Source of the DNA: Nonomuraea wenchangensis
GTDB lineage: Bacteria; Actinomycetota; Actinomycetes; Streptosporangiales; Streptosporangiaceae
Length of the DNA: 64,000 nt
Reading direction: 5' to 3'
Assembly (NCBI RefSeq): GCF_900111685.1
Contig: NZ_FOHX01000003.1
Location: 671,500 to 735,499 of the forward strand
In this document: positions 33,640-41,155 of the stretch, in pieces
Numbering within the stretch: position 1 is the first letter of the stretch
Layout: the number at the start of each line of letters is the position of its first letter
Notes under the pieces: generated by a model
What the model was told of the DNA's origin: nothing
Database searches by the model: none
What the model saw: only the letters and a program-made list of their open reading frames with translations
Position numbers and translations under genes: made by a program

Positions 33640-35013
33640 GTGAGTCGGTGGCGCAAGGCGTTGATCGCCGCAGGGGTGGGCATGGCCGCGTCGGCGGCGT
33701 TAGTCATGACGCCCGCCGAGGCGGAGTCGTTCAATCTCGTCGTCAACTACAGCTGCACCGGCGGCATCGCCGGGAACAACCCGGTGACGATCAAGGCACG
33801 GGTGAACATCCCCACCGTGGTCGAGGTCGGCAGCGCCATGAACCTCTCCTGGACCCTCGAGTACACCAACACCCGCAGATTCCTCTCCCCGGACTACTTC
33901 GAGGCCGGTGCCCTCACCAGCATCGTCGCCAACATGAAGCTGGACGGCGCCTGGAACGGCGTCCTGGAGGCGCACGGCACCCAGGAACAGTCCGCGCTGC
34001 AGCCCAACGTCCGGCTGGAGACGCCGGCCGGCCTCAGCTCCTCCGCCCACCTCACCGAGGAGGGCGTGATCCAGCTCCGCCCGCAGGGCATGACCGTGGA
34101 CTTCATCCCGCCGGCCGGCGTGGTCACGATCAACAATGACGAGCTCAACCGCATCAAGTACCAGGGTCCCTGGGTCCATGACCCCGCCACCCCGGTCGAG
34201 TACGGCGACCACCTGCGCGACGTGCACACCAGCCCTCAGGTGGACTCGACGGCCAGGATCGACTTCCTCGGCACCGGCTTCGAGTACATCGGCCGCCGGA
34301 TGCCGGGCGTCAGCAAGGTGCGCGTGCGCGTCGACGACGACACCACCGGCGTCGTCGATCCCACCAAGACCGAGAGCGGCCAGCCGACGAACGCCATCAA
34401 CGGCAACGTCTCGCTGTGGAAGCGGGTGGACCTGCCGTACGGCAAGCACACCGTCATCATCCGCAACCTGGACAACGCGCCCATCCACCTGGACGCGTTC
34501 AAGGTGCACACCGGCGCCATGATCGAGCCGCCGACGCTGCACCGGGCCAACTGCGTGGTGACCAGCGCGCCGGACGTGGTCGAGATCACCGTCAAGGGCC
34601 ACGACGCCCCGACGAGCCCGCCGCCCACGACCACCGGCCCCACGACCACTCCGCCGACCAGCCCGACGCCGACCAACACCGGCACCCCGACGAACACGGC
34701 CACCGGCACGCACTCGCCGTCGCCGAGCTCGCAGTACACCCACCCGGGGATCGTGATCGTCGGACCCGGCGGCACCAGCACCGCCACTCCCACCGCCTCG
34801 ACCTCGGCCACCCCGACCGTGACCAAGTACGTCAGGCCGCAGGTGGTCAAGACCCCCAAGGGCGGCGTGAACACCGGTGAGGCGCCGGATCCGCCGATGG
34901 ACTCCGGGGCGTACACGTTGATCGCGGGCGGCTCCGCGATGATCATGGGCAGCGCTGCGGGCGGCCTGGTGCTGTGGCGTCGCCGCGCCGCGCACGCCGG
35001 AGGTGTGAAGTGA
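33640..35013 (+). CDS. Sortase-anchored surface protein with galactose-binding-like domain (pair 1)
   Basis: A 457-residue exported protein. The signal peptide is about residues 1-28 (KALIAAGVGMAASAALVM, cut after AEA). Residues about 195-290 resemble a jelly-roll carbohydrate-binding-like module (GTGFEYIGRR ... VRVDDDTTG ... LPYGKHTVIIRNLDNAP ... LDAFKVHTG). A Thr/Pro-rich stalk (about 315-390) is followed by TPKGGVNTG at 405-413, a membrane helix (about 424-446) and the tail RRRAAHAGGVK. That order is a cell-wall sorting signal with a non-LPXTG motif. The sortase gene overlaps its stop codon by one base. GTG 33640 follows GGAG. Confidence 0.8.
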   Translation: MSRWRKALIAAGVGMAASAALVMTPAEAESFNLVVNYSCTGGIAGNNPVTIKARVNIPTVVEVGSAMNLSWTLEYTNTRRFLSPDYFEAGALTSIVANMKLDGAWNGVLEAHGTQEQSALQPNVRLETPAGLSSSAHLTEEGVIQLRPQGMTVDFIPPAGVVTINNDELNRIKYQGPWVHDPATPVEYGDHLRDVHTSPQVDSTARIDFLGTGFEYIGRRMPGVSKVRVRVDDDTTGVVDPTKTESGQPTNAINGNVSLWKRVDLPYGKHTVIIRNLDNAPIHLDAFKVHTGAMIEPPTLHRANCVVTSAPDVVEITVKGHDAPTSPPPTTTGPTTTPPTSPTPTNTGTPTNTATGTHSPSPSSQYTHPGIVIVGPGGTSTATPTASTSATPTVTKYVRPQVVKTPKGGVNTGEAPDPPMDSGAYTLIAGGSAMIMGSAAGGLVLWRRRAAHAGGVK

Positions 35014-35801
35014 TGAGCGAGCAGAAGCAGAAGACGACTCTCGAGAAGGCGCTGCCGGGCCTGCTGATCGCGGGCTCGCTGGCCGGGGTGGGCGCCGTCA
35101 TGGTGGGCCTGCTCTCGCTGGCGCCCACGGTGGACGACGGCTCCGGGCCCGGCGGCCCCCTGGCGGCTGGCCAGCCGTCCACGGTGCAGATCGAGAACGC
35201 GGGCGCGTTCGTGCTGCCGCCGACCGTCGGCCCCGGCGGCAAGAGCGGCCTGACGCCGGCCCGCATCGACGCGCCGCCGCCGCTGGCCGCGGTGCCGACC
35301 GTAGCCCCGATCCCGGCGGCCAAGACCACGAAGGCCAAGGTCAAGGCCAAGCCGTCGCGGATCAAGATCCCGAAGATCAAGGTGAACTCGCCGGTCGGCC
35401 AGGTCACGGTGGACCTCAAGGGCAACCTGGGCACCCCGTCGCTGAGCAAGCCGAACCAGACCGGGTGGTACCGCTTCTCCCCGCTCCCGGGCGAGAACGG
35501 CCCGACGATCATCAACGGGCACGTCAGCACCCGCAAGGGCCCCGCCGTCTTCGCCCGGCTCTCGGAGCTGGTGAAGGGCGACAACATCTACGTGTACCGG
35601 TCGGACGGCAAGGTCGCCCGCTACACGGTGAGCGGGATCGAGCAGGTCAGCAAGACGACGTTCCCGACGAAGCGGGTCTACGGCAACACCGAGGGCGCGC
35701 AGCTCCGGCTGATCACCTGCGGCGGCGTCTACAACAAGGGAGCGCACAGCTATAAGGACAACATCGTCGTGTACGCCACGCTCTCGAAGAAGAAGGTCTG
35801 A
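35013..35801 (+). CDS. Class E/F-like sortase (pair 1)
   Basis: A 262-residue membrane-anchored transpeptidase. An N-terminal helix (about residues 13-36) is followed by a Pro/Ala/Lys-rich linker and a sortase barrel from about residue 115. Catalytic H170 is in IINGHVSTRKGPAVF and C236 in LITCGG. The position usually carrying the catalytic Arg of sortase A (12-13 residues after Cys) reads K248-D249. ATG 35013 overlaps the TGA of the surface-protein gene by one base, implying translational coupling and making that protein the likely substrate. Confidence 0.9.
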   Translation: MSEQKQKTTLEKALPGLLIAGSLAGVGAVMVGLLSLAPTVDDGSGPGGPLAAGQPSTVQIENAGAFVLPPTVGPGGKSGLTPARIDAPPPLAAVPTVAPIPAAKTTKAKVKAKPSRIKIPKIKVNSPVGQVTVDLKGNLGTPSLSKPNQTGWYRFSPLPGENGPTIINGHVSTRKGPAVFARLSELVKGDNIYVYRSDGKVARYTVSGIEQVSKTTFPTKRVYGNTEGAQLRLITCGGVYNKGAHSYKDNIVVYATLSKKKV

Positions 35802-35929
35802 CCGGGAGCAACCGATTTGACGGTTTACGGGAAGTTGACAGGTAGAGTTCGTAAGATCTTGACCTAGCCGAGACCAAGAATTGGCGAGCTGGCACACTCC
35901 CGCCAACCTGTGCTGAATTGGAGATGGAA

Positions 35930-36805
35930 GTGCTGACGTCCAAGGCGCGGCGCCGCCTCGCCCTCAAGACATCCGCCATGGCCGTCCTCGGTGCAGGGAT
36001 CTTCGGTGGGCTGCCGGTGGTGGCCGCGCTGGCCGCCCCGGTCGATGTGGTCTACAACTGCGGGCCTGCGACCGCGAAGTCCCCTTACTGGTTCAACATG
36101 GAGCTGAGGACTCCGGCGAGCGCGGTCACGCCCAACGCGACGGTGACCGTCACGTGGGACGTCAAGCCCCCGACCGGGACCCCGTCGCACTCGCCGGCGG
36201 CGACCGCCAGTGAGCAGATCACCCCGACCAGCACCATCGTCGCGAGGGGAACGGTGAACCCCAGCGGCTCGCCGATGCCGTCCACCTCGATCACCGCCAG
36301 TGGCGCCGCCACACAGTTCACGACCATCTCGCCCGGCGCCACCATGCCGGCGGTGGCCATGACGATGGTGATCAAGCCGACGGCGACGGGCACGATCGGG
36401 CTCAAGGGCGGCAACTTCGAGCTCCAGGTCAACGGCGAGACCTGGTACGAGTGCGAGCCCGGCGCGTCCGGGGGGCCGTCGGCGCACTTCGTGGTGACGA
36501 CCGGAAGCACAGGCACGCCCACGGGCACCGGCACCCCCACCAACACCGGGACCGGCACCCCGACGCCCACGCCCACCACCTCCACCCCGAGGCCGACCAA
36601 GACGACCACCGAGATCGTCACCGTCACCCCGTCCAGCGAGCGCTCCACGAAGAAGTCCCAGACCCCCAAGTCGGGCGCGGACACCGGTGCGGGCGGCATG
36701 ATGGGTCCTGACGGGCGGACGTTCATCCTGGCCGGGACCGCGCTGATCGGGGCCGCCGCACTGGGCGGGCTGCTCATGCGCCGGCGCAACGCCACCAGGG
36801 GCTGA
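35930..36805 (+). CDS. Sortase-anchored surface protein (pair 2)
   Basis: A 291-residue exported protein. A signal peptide (KARRRLALKTSAMAVLGAG onward, cut near LAAPVD) is followed by a beta-rich region with two cysteines (YNCGPAT and YECEPGA). Next come a Thr/Pro stalk (about residues 190-240), TPKSGADTG at 245-253, a membrane helix (about 264-283) and tail RRRNATRG. GTG 35930 is chosen because GGAG sits six bases upstream; ATG 35924 would have no spacing. It lacks the galactose-binding-like module of pair 1 but keeps the same C-terminal plan, implying recognition by the neighbouring sortase(s). The 128-base gap upstream carries several TTGAC hexamers and suggests a separate promoter. Confidence 0.78.
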   Translation: MLTSKARRRLALKTSAMAVLGAGIFGGLPVVAALAAPVDVVYNCGPATAKSPYWFNMELRTPASAVTPNATVTVTWDVKPPTGTPSHSPAATASEQITPTSTIVARGTVNPSGSPMPSTSITASGAATQFTTISPGATMPAVAMTMVIKPTATGTIGLKGGNFELQVNGETWYECEPGASGGPSAHFVVTTGSTGTPTGTGTPTNTGTGTPTPTPTTSTPRPTKTTTEIVTVTPSSERSTKKSQTPKSGADTGAGGMMGPDGRTFILAGTALIGAAALGGLLMRRRNATRG

Positions 36806-36810
36806 GCGCG

Positions 36811-37581
36811 GTGTCGGGATACCACCCGTACGGCGGCGGCCATCCGGCCCCGCAGCCGCCGCAGCCGGACAAGGGGAGCACGGCGCTCAGGGCGGTGCTG
36901 ATCGTGGCGGCCGTCGCCGGGGTCGTGACGGTCGTGGCCGGGCTGCTGATCGTGCTGGGCTCGCCCGACGAGTACGGCCTGGCCGCGAACAACCGCGACA
37001 GCCTGGCGCTGCCGTCCCAGCCGCACGCCGCGGGCAACAACCCGGAGCAGGCGCTCTTCCAGGCCGACCCGGACGCGCCGCCGCCGCTGCCGCAGATCAC
37101 CCCGGCCCCGCCGATGCTGCCGTCCACCCCGATCCGGGTCGTGATCAAGCGGCTGGGGATCAACGCCCCGGTCAAGACCGTCGGCCTGGCCAAGGACGGC
37201 ACGATCGAGGTGCCGCCCTCGGACGACCCCAACCTCGTGGGCTGGTATCGCAGCATGTCCACGCCGGGCGAGGCGGGCCCGGCCGTGCTGCTCGGGCACA
37301 AGGACACCAGGACGCGCAGCGCGGTGTTCAGCAGGCTGCCGGAGATCAAGAACGGCGACACCATCGAGGTCAAGCGGCAGGACAAGACCACGGCGGTGTT
37401 CACCGTGGGCGGCGTGGAGCAGGCGAACAAGAAGACGTTCCCGACGCAGCGCGTCTACGGGCCGCAGGACAACGCCCAACTGCACCTGATCACCTGCGGC
37501 GGGACCTACGATCGGCGTACCGGGCACTACACCGACAACATCATCGTCTACGCGACGATGACGAGCTCCTATCGAAGCTGA
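36811..37581 (+). CDS. Class E/F-like sortase (pair 2)
   Basis: A 256-residue sortase. The N-terminus is a cytoplasmic Gly/Pro/His-rich segment (GYHPYGGGHPAPQPPQP), then a helix at about 27-50 and a proline-rich linker. The catalytic barrel begins at about residue 105, with H163 (LLGHKDTRTRSAVF) and C229 (LITCGG). The residue 12 after Cys is Thr241 and the next Asp. It starts five bases after the surface protein gene of pair 2. It is clearly homologous to the pair-1 sortase (PTxRVYG, LITCGG, DNIxVYA) but diverged elsewhere, as expected for an old duplication. Confidence 0.9.
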   Translation: MSGYHPYGGGHPAPQPPQPDKGSTALRAVLIVAAVAGVVTVVAGLLIVLGSPDEYGLAANNRDSLALPSQPHAAGNNPEQALFQADPDAPPPLPQITPAPPMLPSTPIRVVIKRLGINAPVKTVGLAKDGTIEVPPSDDPNLVGWYRSMSTPGEAGPAVLLGHKDTRTRSAVFSRLPEIKNGDTIEVKRQDKTTAVFTVGGVEQANKKTFPTQRVYGPQDNAQLHLITCGGTYDRRTGHYTDNIIVYATMTSSYRS

Positions 37582-37619
37582 CCGCATAGAGCGGCTCACT
37601 GGCAAGCGCGGAGGCGGGC

Positions 37620-38282
37620 ATGGGCTGGATGGCCAAGCGGAGACTGCGTACGGGCCCGACGGCGGTGCTGCCGTCCAAGGTCCAGCCGGCCGAGCTGTTG
37701 CGCGTCGTACGGCTGGCCGATCCAGGCGCCCGCCTGGACGGCGACGACGTCGTGGCCACGGACGTACGGGTGTGCGCCCCCGTGGAGGCGGAGCCCGAGC
37801 TGACGGGCGGCGTGCTGGAGAAGTCGTGGGCGGTGCGGGTGGCCGGCGAGGGGCCGCTGCCGCTGGACTTCTTCGACCGGTTCCTGGCCGAGGGCATCGC
37901 GTTCCGGCTGAAGGGGCTCGCGGTCTGCCGCGGCGAGGTGAGCGACCCGGCCGACGAGGACAACGCGGGTCCGGCGGTGATCGTCCCGGTGCGCCCGTCG
38001 GCCGAGGAGCTGGCGCCGCTGCTGGAGCCGCAGGAGGACGACGAGTTCACGTTCACGGCGGGGGAGATCCGGGCCGTGCTGGTGCCGCAGAAGGGGCAGC
38101 CGCCCGCGGTGGGGGAGTTGCTGCCGTTCGCGACCGAGCTGACCGCGATCGAGCTGCGCGGTGACGAGCCGGCCAAGCTGGGTGCGTTGGCGCTGGAGCT
38201 CGCCGACCAGCTCAACGGGCTGGTGGTGGACCGGTGGCGGTTCCGTGTGGACGCCGCGGAGGACCTTCTCCCCTCGGAGTGA
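37620..38282 (+). CDS. Conserved-looking hypothetical protein
   Basis: A 220-residue soluble, acidic protein with no signal peptide or membrane helix. I recognise no domain. Segments rich in Glu and Asp (EPQEDDEFTF) and evenly spaced hydrophobics suggest a folded mixed alpha/beta protein. A GGAGG site precedes ATG 37620. It starts 38 bases after the second sortase gene and may share its transcript, though no functional link is evident. Confidence 0.65.
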   Translation: MGWMAKRRLRTGPTAVLPSKVQPAELLRVVRLADPGARLDGDDVVATDVRVCAPVEAEPELTGGVLEKSWAVRVAGEGPLPLDFFDRFLAEGIAFRLKGLAVCRGEVSDPADEDNAGPAVIVPVRPSAEELAPLLEPQEDDEFTFTAGEIRAVLVPQKGQPPAVGELLPFATELTAIELRGDEPAKLGALALELADQLNGLVVDRWRFRVDAAEDLLPSE

Positions 38283-38322
38283 GCAGCGCCAGAACGTCGT
38301 TCTGTTGTAGGCTGCCCTTAGT

Positions 38323-38341
38323 AACCGAATAATGCTCGGTT
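38323..38341. promoter_or_regulatory. Inverted repeat upstream of the thiolase gene
   Basis: AACCGA (38323-38328) and TCGGTT (38336-38341) form a dyad with a seven-base spacer, 13 bases before the thiolase start. A near-palindrome AGAACG-TCGTTCT lies further upstream. Spacing fits a TetR-type fatty-acid regulator operator; the regulator is not identified. Confidence 0.4.
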
Positions 38342-38354
38342 TCCAGGAGGCACT

Positions 38355-39500
38355 GTGGCAGAGGCGTACATCGTCGGGGCGGTCCGCACCCCGGTCGGCA
38401 AGAAGAAGGGCGGTCTTTCCACCGTCCACCCCACTGACCTGGCCGCTCACACGCTGAAGGCGCTCATCGAGCGCACCGGTGTGGACCCTGCCGCGGTCGA
38501 GGACGTCATTCTGGGATGCGTCATGCAGTTCGGCCCCCAGAGCATGGACATCGCCCGTAACGCCTGGCTGTCGGCCGGTCTGCCGGAGAACGTCCCCGGC
38601 GTCACCATCGACCGCCAGTGCGGCTCCTCGCAGCAGTCGATCCACTTCGCCGCCCAGGGCGTCATGTCCGGCACGCAGGACCTCGTCGTGGCCGGCGGCG
38701 TGGAGTCGATGAGCATCGTCCCCATGGGTTCGTCCATCAAGGCCGCCCTGGACATGGGGATGCCGTTCCCGTTCGGCGAGATGTGGGTCGAGCGGTACGG
38801 CAAGCAGGAGATCTCGCAGTTCCGCGGCGCGGAGCTGATGTGCGAGAAGTGGGGCTACACTCGCGAGGTCCTGGAGCAGTTCGCGCTGGAGTCGCACCAG
38901 CGCGCCGCCAAGGCCATCGCGAACGGCTACTTCAAGGAGCAGATCGCCCCGATCAACGGCGTCGAGGACGACGAGGGCCCGCGGGCGGACACCACCCTGG
39001 AGAAGATGGGCACGCTCAAGACCCTGAAGGAGGGCGGCCAGATCACCGCGGCCACCTCGTCGCAGATCTCCGACGGCTCGGGCGCCGTGCTCATCGCCTC
39101 CGAGCAGGCGGTCAAGGACCACGGGCTGACCCCGCGCGCCCGCATCCACCAGCTCGCGCTCATGGGCGACGACCCGGTCTACATGCTGACCGCGCCGATC
39201 CCCGCCACGCAGCGGGCGCTGAAGAAGGCCGGCATGTCGATCGACCAGATCGACGTCGTGGAGATCAACGAGGCGTTCGCCCCGGTGCCGCTGGCCTGGA
39301 CGCACGAGCTCGGGGCCGACCCGGCCAAGGTCAACCCCAACGGCGGCGCCATCGCCCTCGGCCACCCCCTGGGCGGCACCGGCGCGATCCTGATGACCAA
39401 GCTCCTGCACGAGCTGGAGCGCACGGGCGGCCGTTACGGCCTGCAGACGATGTGCGAGGGCGGCGGCCAGGCCAACGTCACGATCATCGAGCGGCTCTAG
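38355..39500 (+). CDS. Acetyl-CoA acetyltransferase (thiolase)
   Basis: A 381-residue thiolase. The nucleophilic Cys is in DRQCGSSQQSI. The second motif, NPNGGAIALGHPLGGTGA, carries the catalytic His, and the third, TMCEGGGQANVTI, the C-terminal catalytic Cys. Other landmarks are VGAVRTPVGKKKGGL at the N-terminus and EINEAF. It performs thiolytic cleavage of 3-ketoacyl-CoA or condensation of two acyl-CoAs. GTG 38355 has GGAGG upstream, and a bidirectional hairpin follows at 39519. Confidence 0.95.
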   Translation: MAEAYIVGAVRTPVGKKKGGLSTVHPTDLAAHTLKALIERTGVDPAAVEDVILGCVMQFGPQSMDIARNAWLSAGLPENVPGVTIDRQCGSSQQSIHFAAQGVMSGTQDLVVAGGVESMSIVPMGSSIKAALDMGMPFPFGEMWVERYGKQEISQFRGAELMCEKWGYTREVLEQFALESHQRAAKAIANGYFKEQIAPINGVEDDEGPRADTTLEKMGTLKTLKEGGQITAATSSQISDGSGAVLIASEQAVKDHGLTPRARIHQLALMGDDPVYMLTAPIPATQRALKKAGMSIDQIDVVEINEAFAPVPLAWTHELGADPAKVNPNGGAIALGHPLGGTGAILMTKLLHELERTGGRYGLQTMCEGGGQANVTIIERL

Positions 39501-39518
39501 GAGCAGGTAGCAGGAAGG

Positions 39519-39554
39519 GAGCGCCGCCTCCGCACGTCACGGGGGGCGGCGCTC
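39519..39554. terminator. Bidirectional hairpin terminator
   Basis: A perfect 10-bp stem (39519-39528 with 39545-39554) with a 16-base loop lies between the 3' ends of the thiolase gene and the convergent MerR gene, overlapping the last two bases of the latter. Confidence 0.7.
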
Positions 39555-39906
39555 ACACCCGGGCCGCGGCGATCACCCGGTCGAGGGCGTCGCGGGACTC
39601 GCCCAGGTCAGCCATCGCGCGGTCGATGCGCTCGCGCTCGCCGCGCAGCCGCCCCAGCACGTCCGGGCACGTCGGGGCCAGCACCTCGCCCTCGGGTTCC
39701 AGGCAGGGCAGCACGGTCGCGATCGTCGAGGTGGACAGGCCCGCCGACAGCAGGCAGCGGATGCGGCGCACGGTCTCCACGTGGGCCTCGGTGTAGTCGC
39801 GGTAGCCGCTGGGACGGCGCTCCGGGGCCAGCAGGCCCTGCTCCTCGTAGTAGCGCAGCAGCCGCTCGCTCACGCCGGTGCGCCGGACGAGCTCGCCGAT
39901 CCGCAT
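39553..39906 (-). CDS. MerR-family transcriptional regulator
   Basis: A 117-residue regulator. The N-terminal winged helix is RIGELVRRTGVSERLLRYYEEQGLLAP, followed by SGYRDY, the MerR signature. The C-terminal coiled coil holds a Cys pair (PCLEPEGE, PTCPDV) but no classic metal site. It is divergent from the MFS exporter at 39965. The palindrome within that gene's promoter has the long spacer MerR proteins twist to activate transcription, so the MFS gene is the likely target. Confidence 0.9.
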   Translation of the reverse strand: MRIGELVRRTGVSERLLRYYEEQGLLAPERRPSGYRDYTEAHVETVRRIRCLLSAGLSTSTIATVLPCLEPEGEVLAPTCPDVLGRLRGERERIDRAMADLGESRDALDRVIAAARV

Positions 39907-39926
39907 GTGATCTCCCTCACGGCCGA

Positions 39927-39958
39927 TTGACTCTCACATCCATGTGAGACTTTAGCGT
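39927..39958 (+). promoter_or_regulatory. MerR-type promoter with palindromic operator in an extended spacer
   Basis: A TTGACT -35 element (39927-39932) and a TAGCGT-like -10 (about 39953-39958) flank CTCACAT-CC-ATGTGAG (39933-39948), a near-perfect dyad. The spacer is 18-20 bases depending on the -10 chosen, longer than the normal 17. The predicted start of transcription falls at or next to ATG 39965, so the mRNA may be leaderless. Confidence 0.65.
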
Positions 39959-39964
39959 ACCCGC

Positions 39965-41155
39965 ATGAGACAGGGTCTTCTCGTGCCGGCCATGCTCATG
40001 GCGAGCGTCTTCGTCGTCGGCACCTCCGAGTATCTGATCGCCGGGTTGCTGCCGCAGGTGGCCGCGGACCTGGACGTCACGCTGTCCACGGCCGGGCACG
40101 CGGTGACGGCGTACGCGCTGGGCGTCGTGGCCGGTGGGCCGCTGGTGACGATCGCGACGGTCCGGCTGCCGCGCAAGGGGCTGGCGCTGGGGCTGCTGGT
40201 GCTGTTCGCGGCGGGCAACGGGATCTGCGCCTTCGCCGGGTCGTACGGGCTGCTGATCGCGGGCAGGGTGGTCGCCTCGCTCAGCCACGCCGCGTTCCTG
40301 ACGCTGGCGCTCATGCTGACCGTACGGGCGGTCGCGCCGGATCGGGTGGGGACGGCGATCGCGGTCGTCGGCTCCGGGTTCTCGGCAGCGACCCTGCTCG
40401 GCGTGCCGGTGGGCGTGCTGGTGGGGGACGGGGCCGGGTGGCGGGCGCCGTTCGCGGGGCTCGCGGTGCTGGCGCTGGCCGCCGTCGCGCTGCTGGCCGC
40501 CGTGCTGCCCAGGGAGGCCGCGCCGGACACCAGCGTCGCGGCCGAGCTGCGGACGATGCTGCGCCGGCCGGTGCCGGTCGTGATCGCGACCACCGCCGTG
40601 GGGCTGGCGGCCACCTCGACCGTGTTCACCTACCTCGCGCCCGCGTTGTCGCGGATCACCGGGTTCGCTCCGGCGGCGGTGTCCGCGCTGCTGCTGGTGT
40701 ACGGCCTGGGCGGGCTGGCGGGCGGCCTGGTGGCGGGACGGCTGGCCGACCGGTCGCTGCCGGCCACGGTGCGCGTGACGTTCGCCGGGCTCGCGGTGGT
40801 GCTGGCGCTGTTCCCGTTCGCGCTGGGGTGGCCGGTGGCGGCCGTGGCCGTGGTGCTCGCGTTCGGCCTGCTGACCTCCGCCACGACACCCGTGCTGCAG
40901 AGCCTGCTGCTGCGGCACGCGGGCGGCGCCCCGACGCTGGCCGTGTCGGTGAACGTGTGCGCGTTCAACATCGGCATCGCGGCCGGCTCCGCGCTCGGCG
41001 GCGGCCTGGTGGCGGCGGGCGGCCTGCGCTGGCTCGGTCTCGCCGCCGCCGCGCTCGCCCTGGCCGCCCTGGCCGTGAGCTACGCCGCCGTCCCGGCGGC
41101 CCGCCGTGCGCTCAGCGGTTCTGTCCCCGCAGCGCGAGCACGCGGGCGAGCGTGA
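39965..41155 (+). CDS. MFS transporter, DHA1 drug-exporter type
   Basis: A 396-residue exporter with 12 predicted helices. The N-terminus (FVVGTSEYLIAGLLPQVAAD) is typical of AraJ/chloramphenicol-exporter-like DHA1 proteins, with YGLGGLAGGLVAGRLADR in the second half. It is probably activated by the divergent MerR regulator. No ribosome site precedes the ATG, consistent with a leaderless transcript. The last 44 bases overlap the convergent serine hydrolase gene. Confidence 0.88.
   Translation: MRQGLLVPAMLMASVFVVGTSEYLIAGLLPQVAADLDVTLSTAGHAVTAYALGVVAGGPLVTIATVRLPRKGLALGLLVLFAAGNGICAFAGSYGLLIAGRVVASLSHAAFLTLALMLTVRAVAPDRVGTAIAVVGSGFSAATLLGVPVGVLVGDGAGWRAPFAGLAVLALAAVALLAAVLPREAAPDTSVAAELRTMLRRPVPVVIATTAVGLAATSTVFTYLAPALSRITGFAPAAVSALLLVYGLGGLAGGLVAGRLADRSLPATVRVTFAGLAVVLALFPFALGWPVAAVAVVLAFGLLTSATTPVLQSLLLRHAGGAPTLAVSVNVCAFNIGIAAGSALGGGLVAAGGLRWLGLAAAALALAALAVSYAAVPAARRALSGSVPAARARGRA

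Noticed and set aside
35802..35929. Defined sigma-70 promoter before surface protein 2
   Set aside because: Several TTGAC hexamers are present but none has a convincing -10 at proper spacing, so no promoter was listed as a feature.
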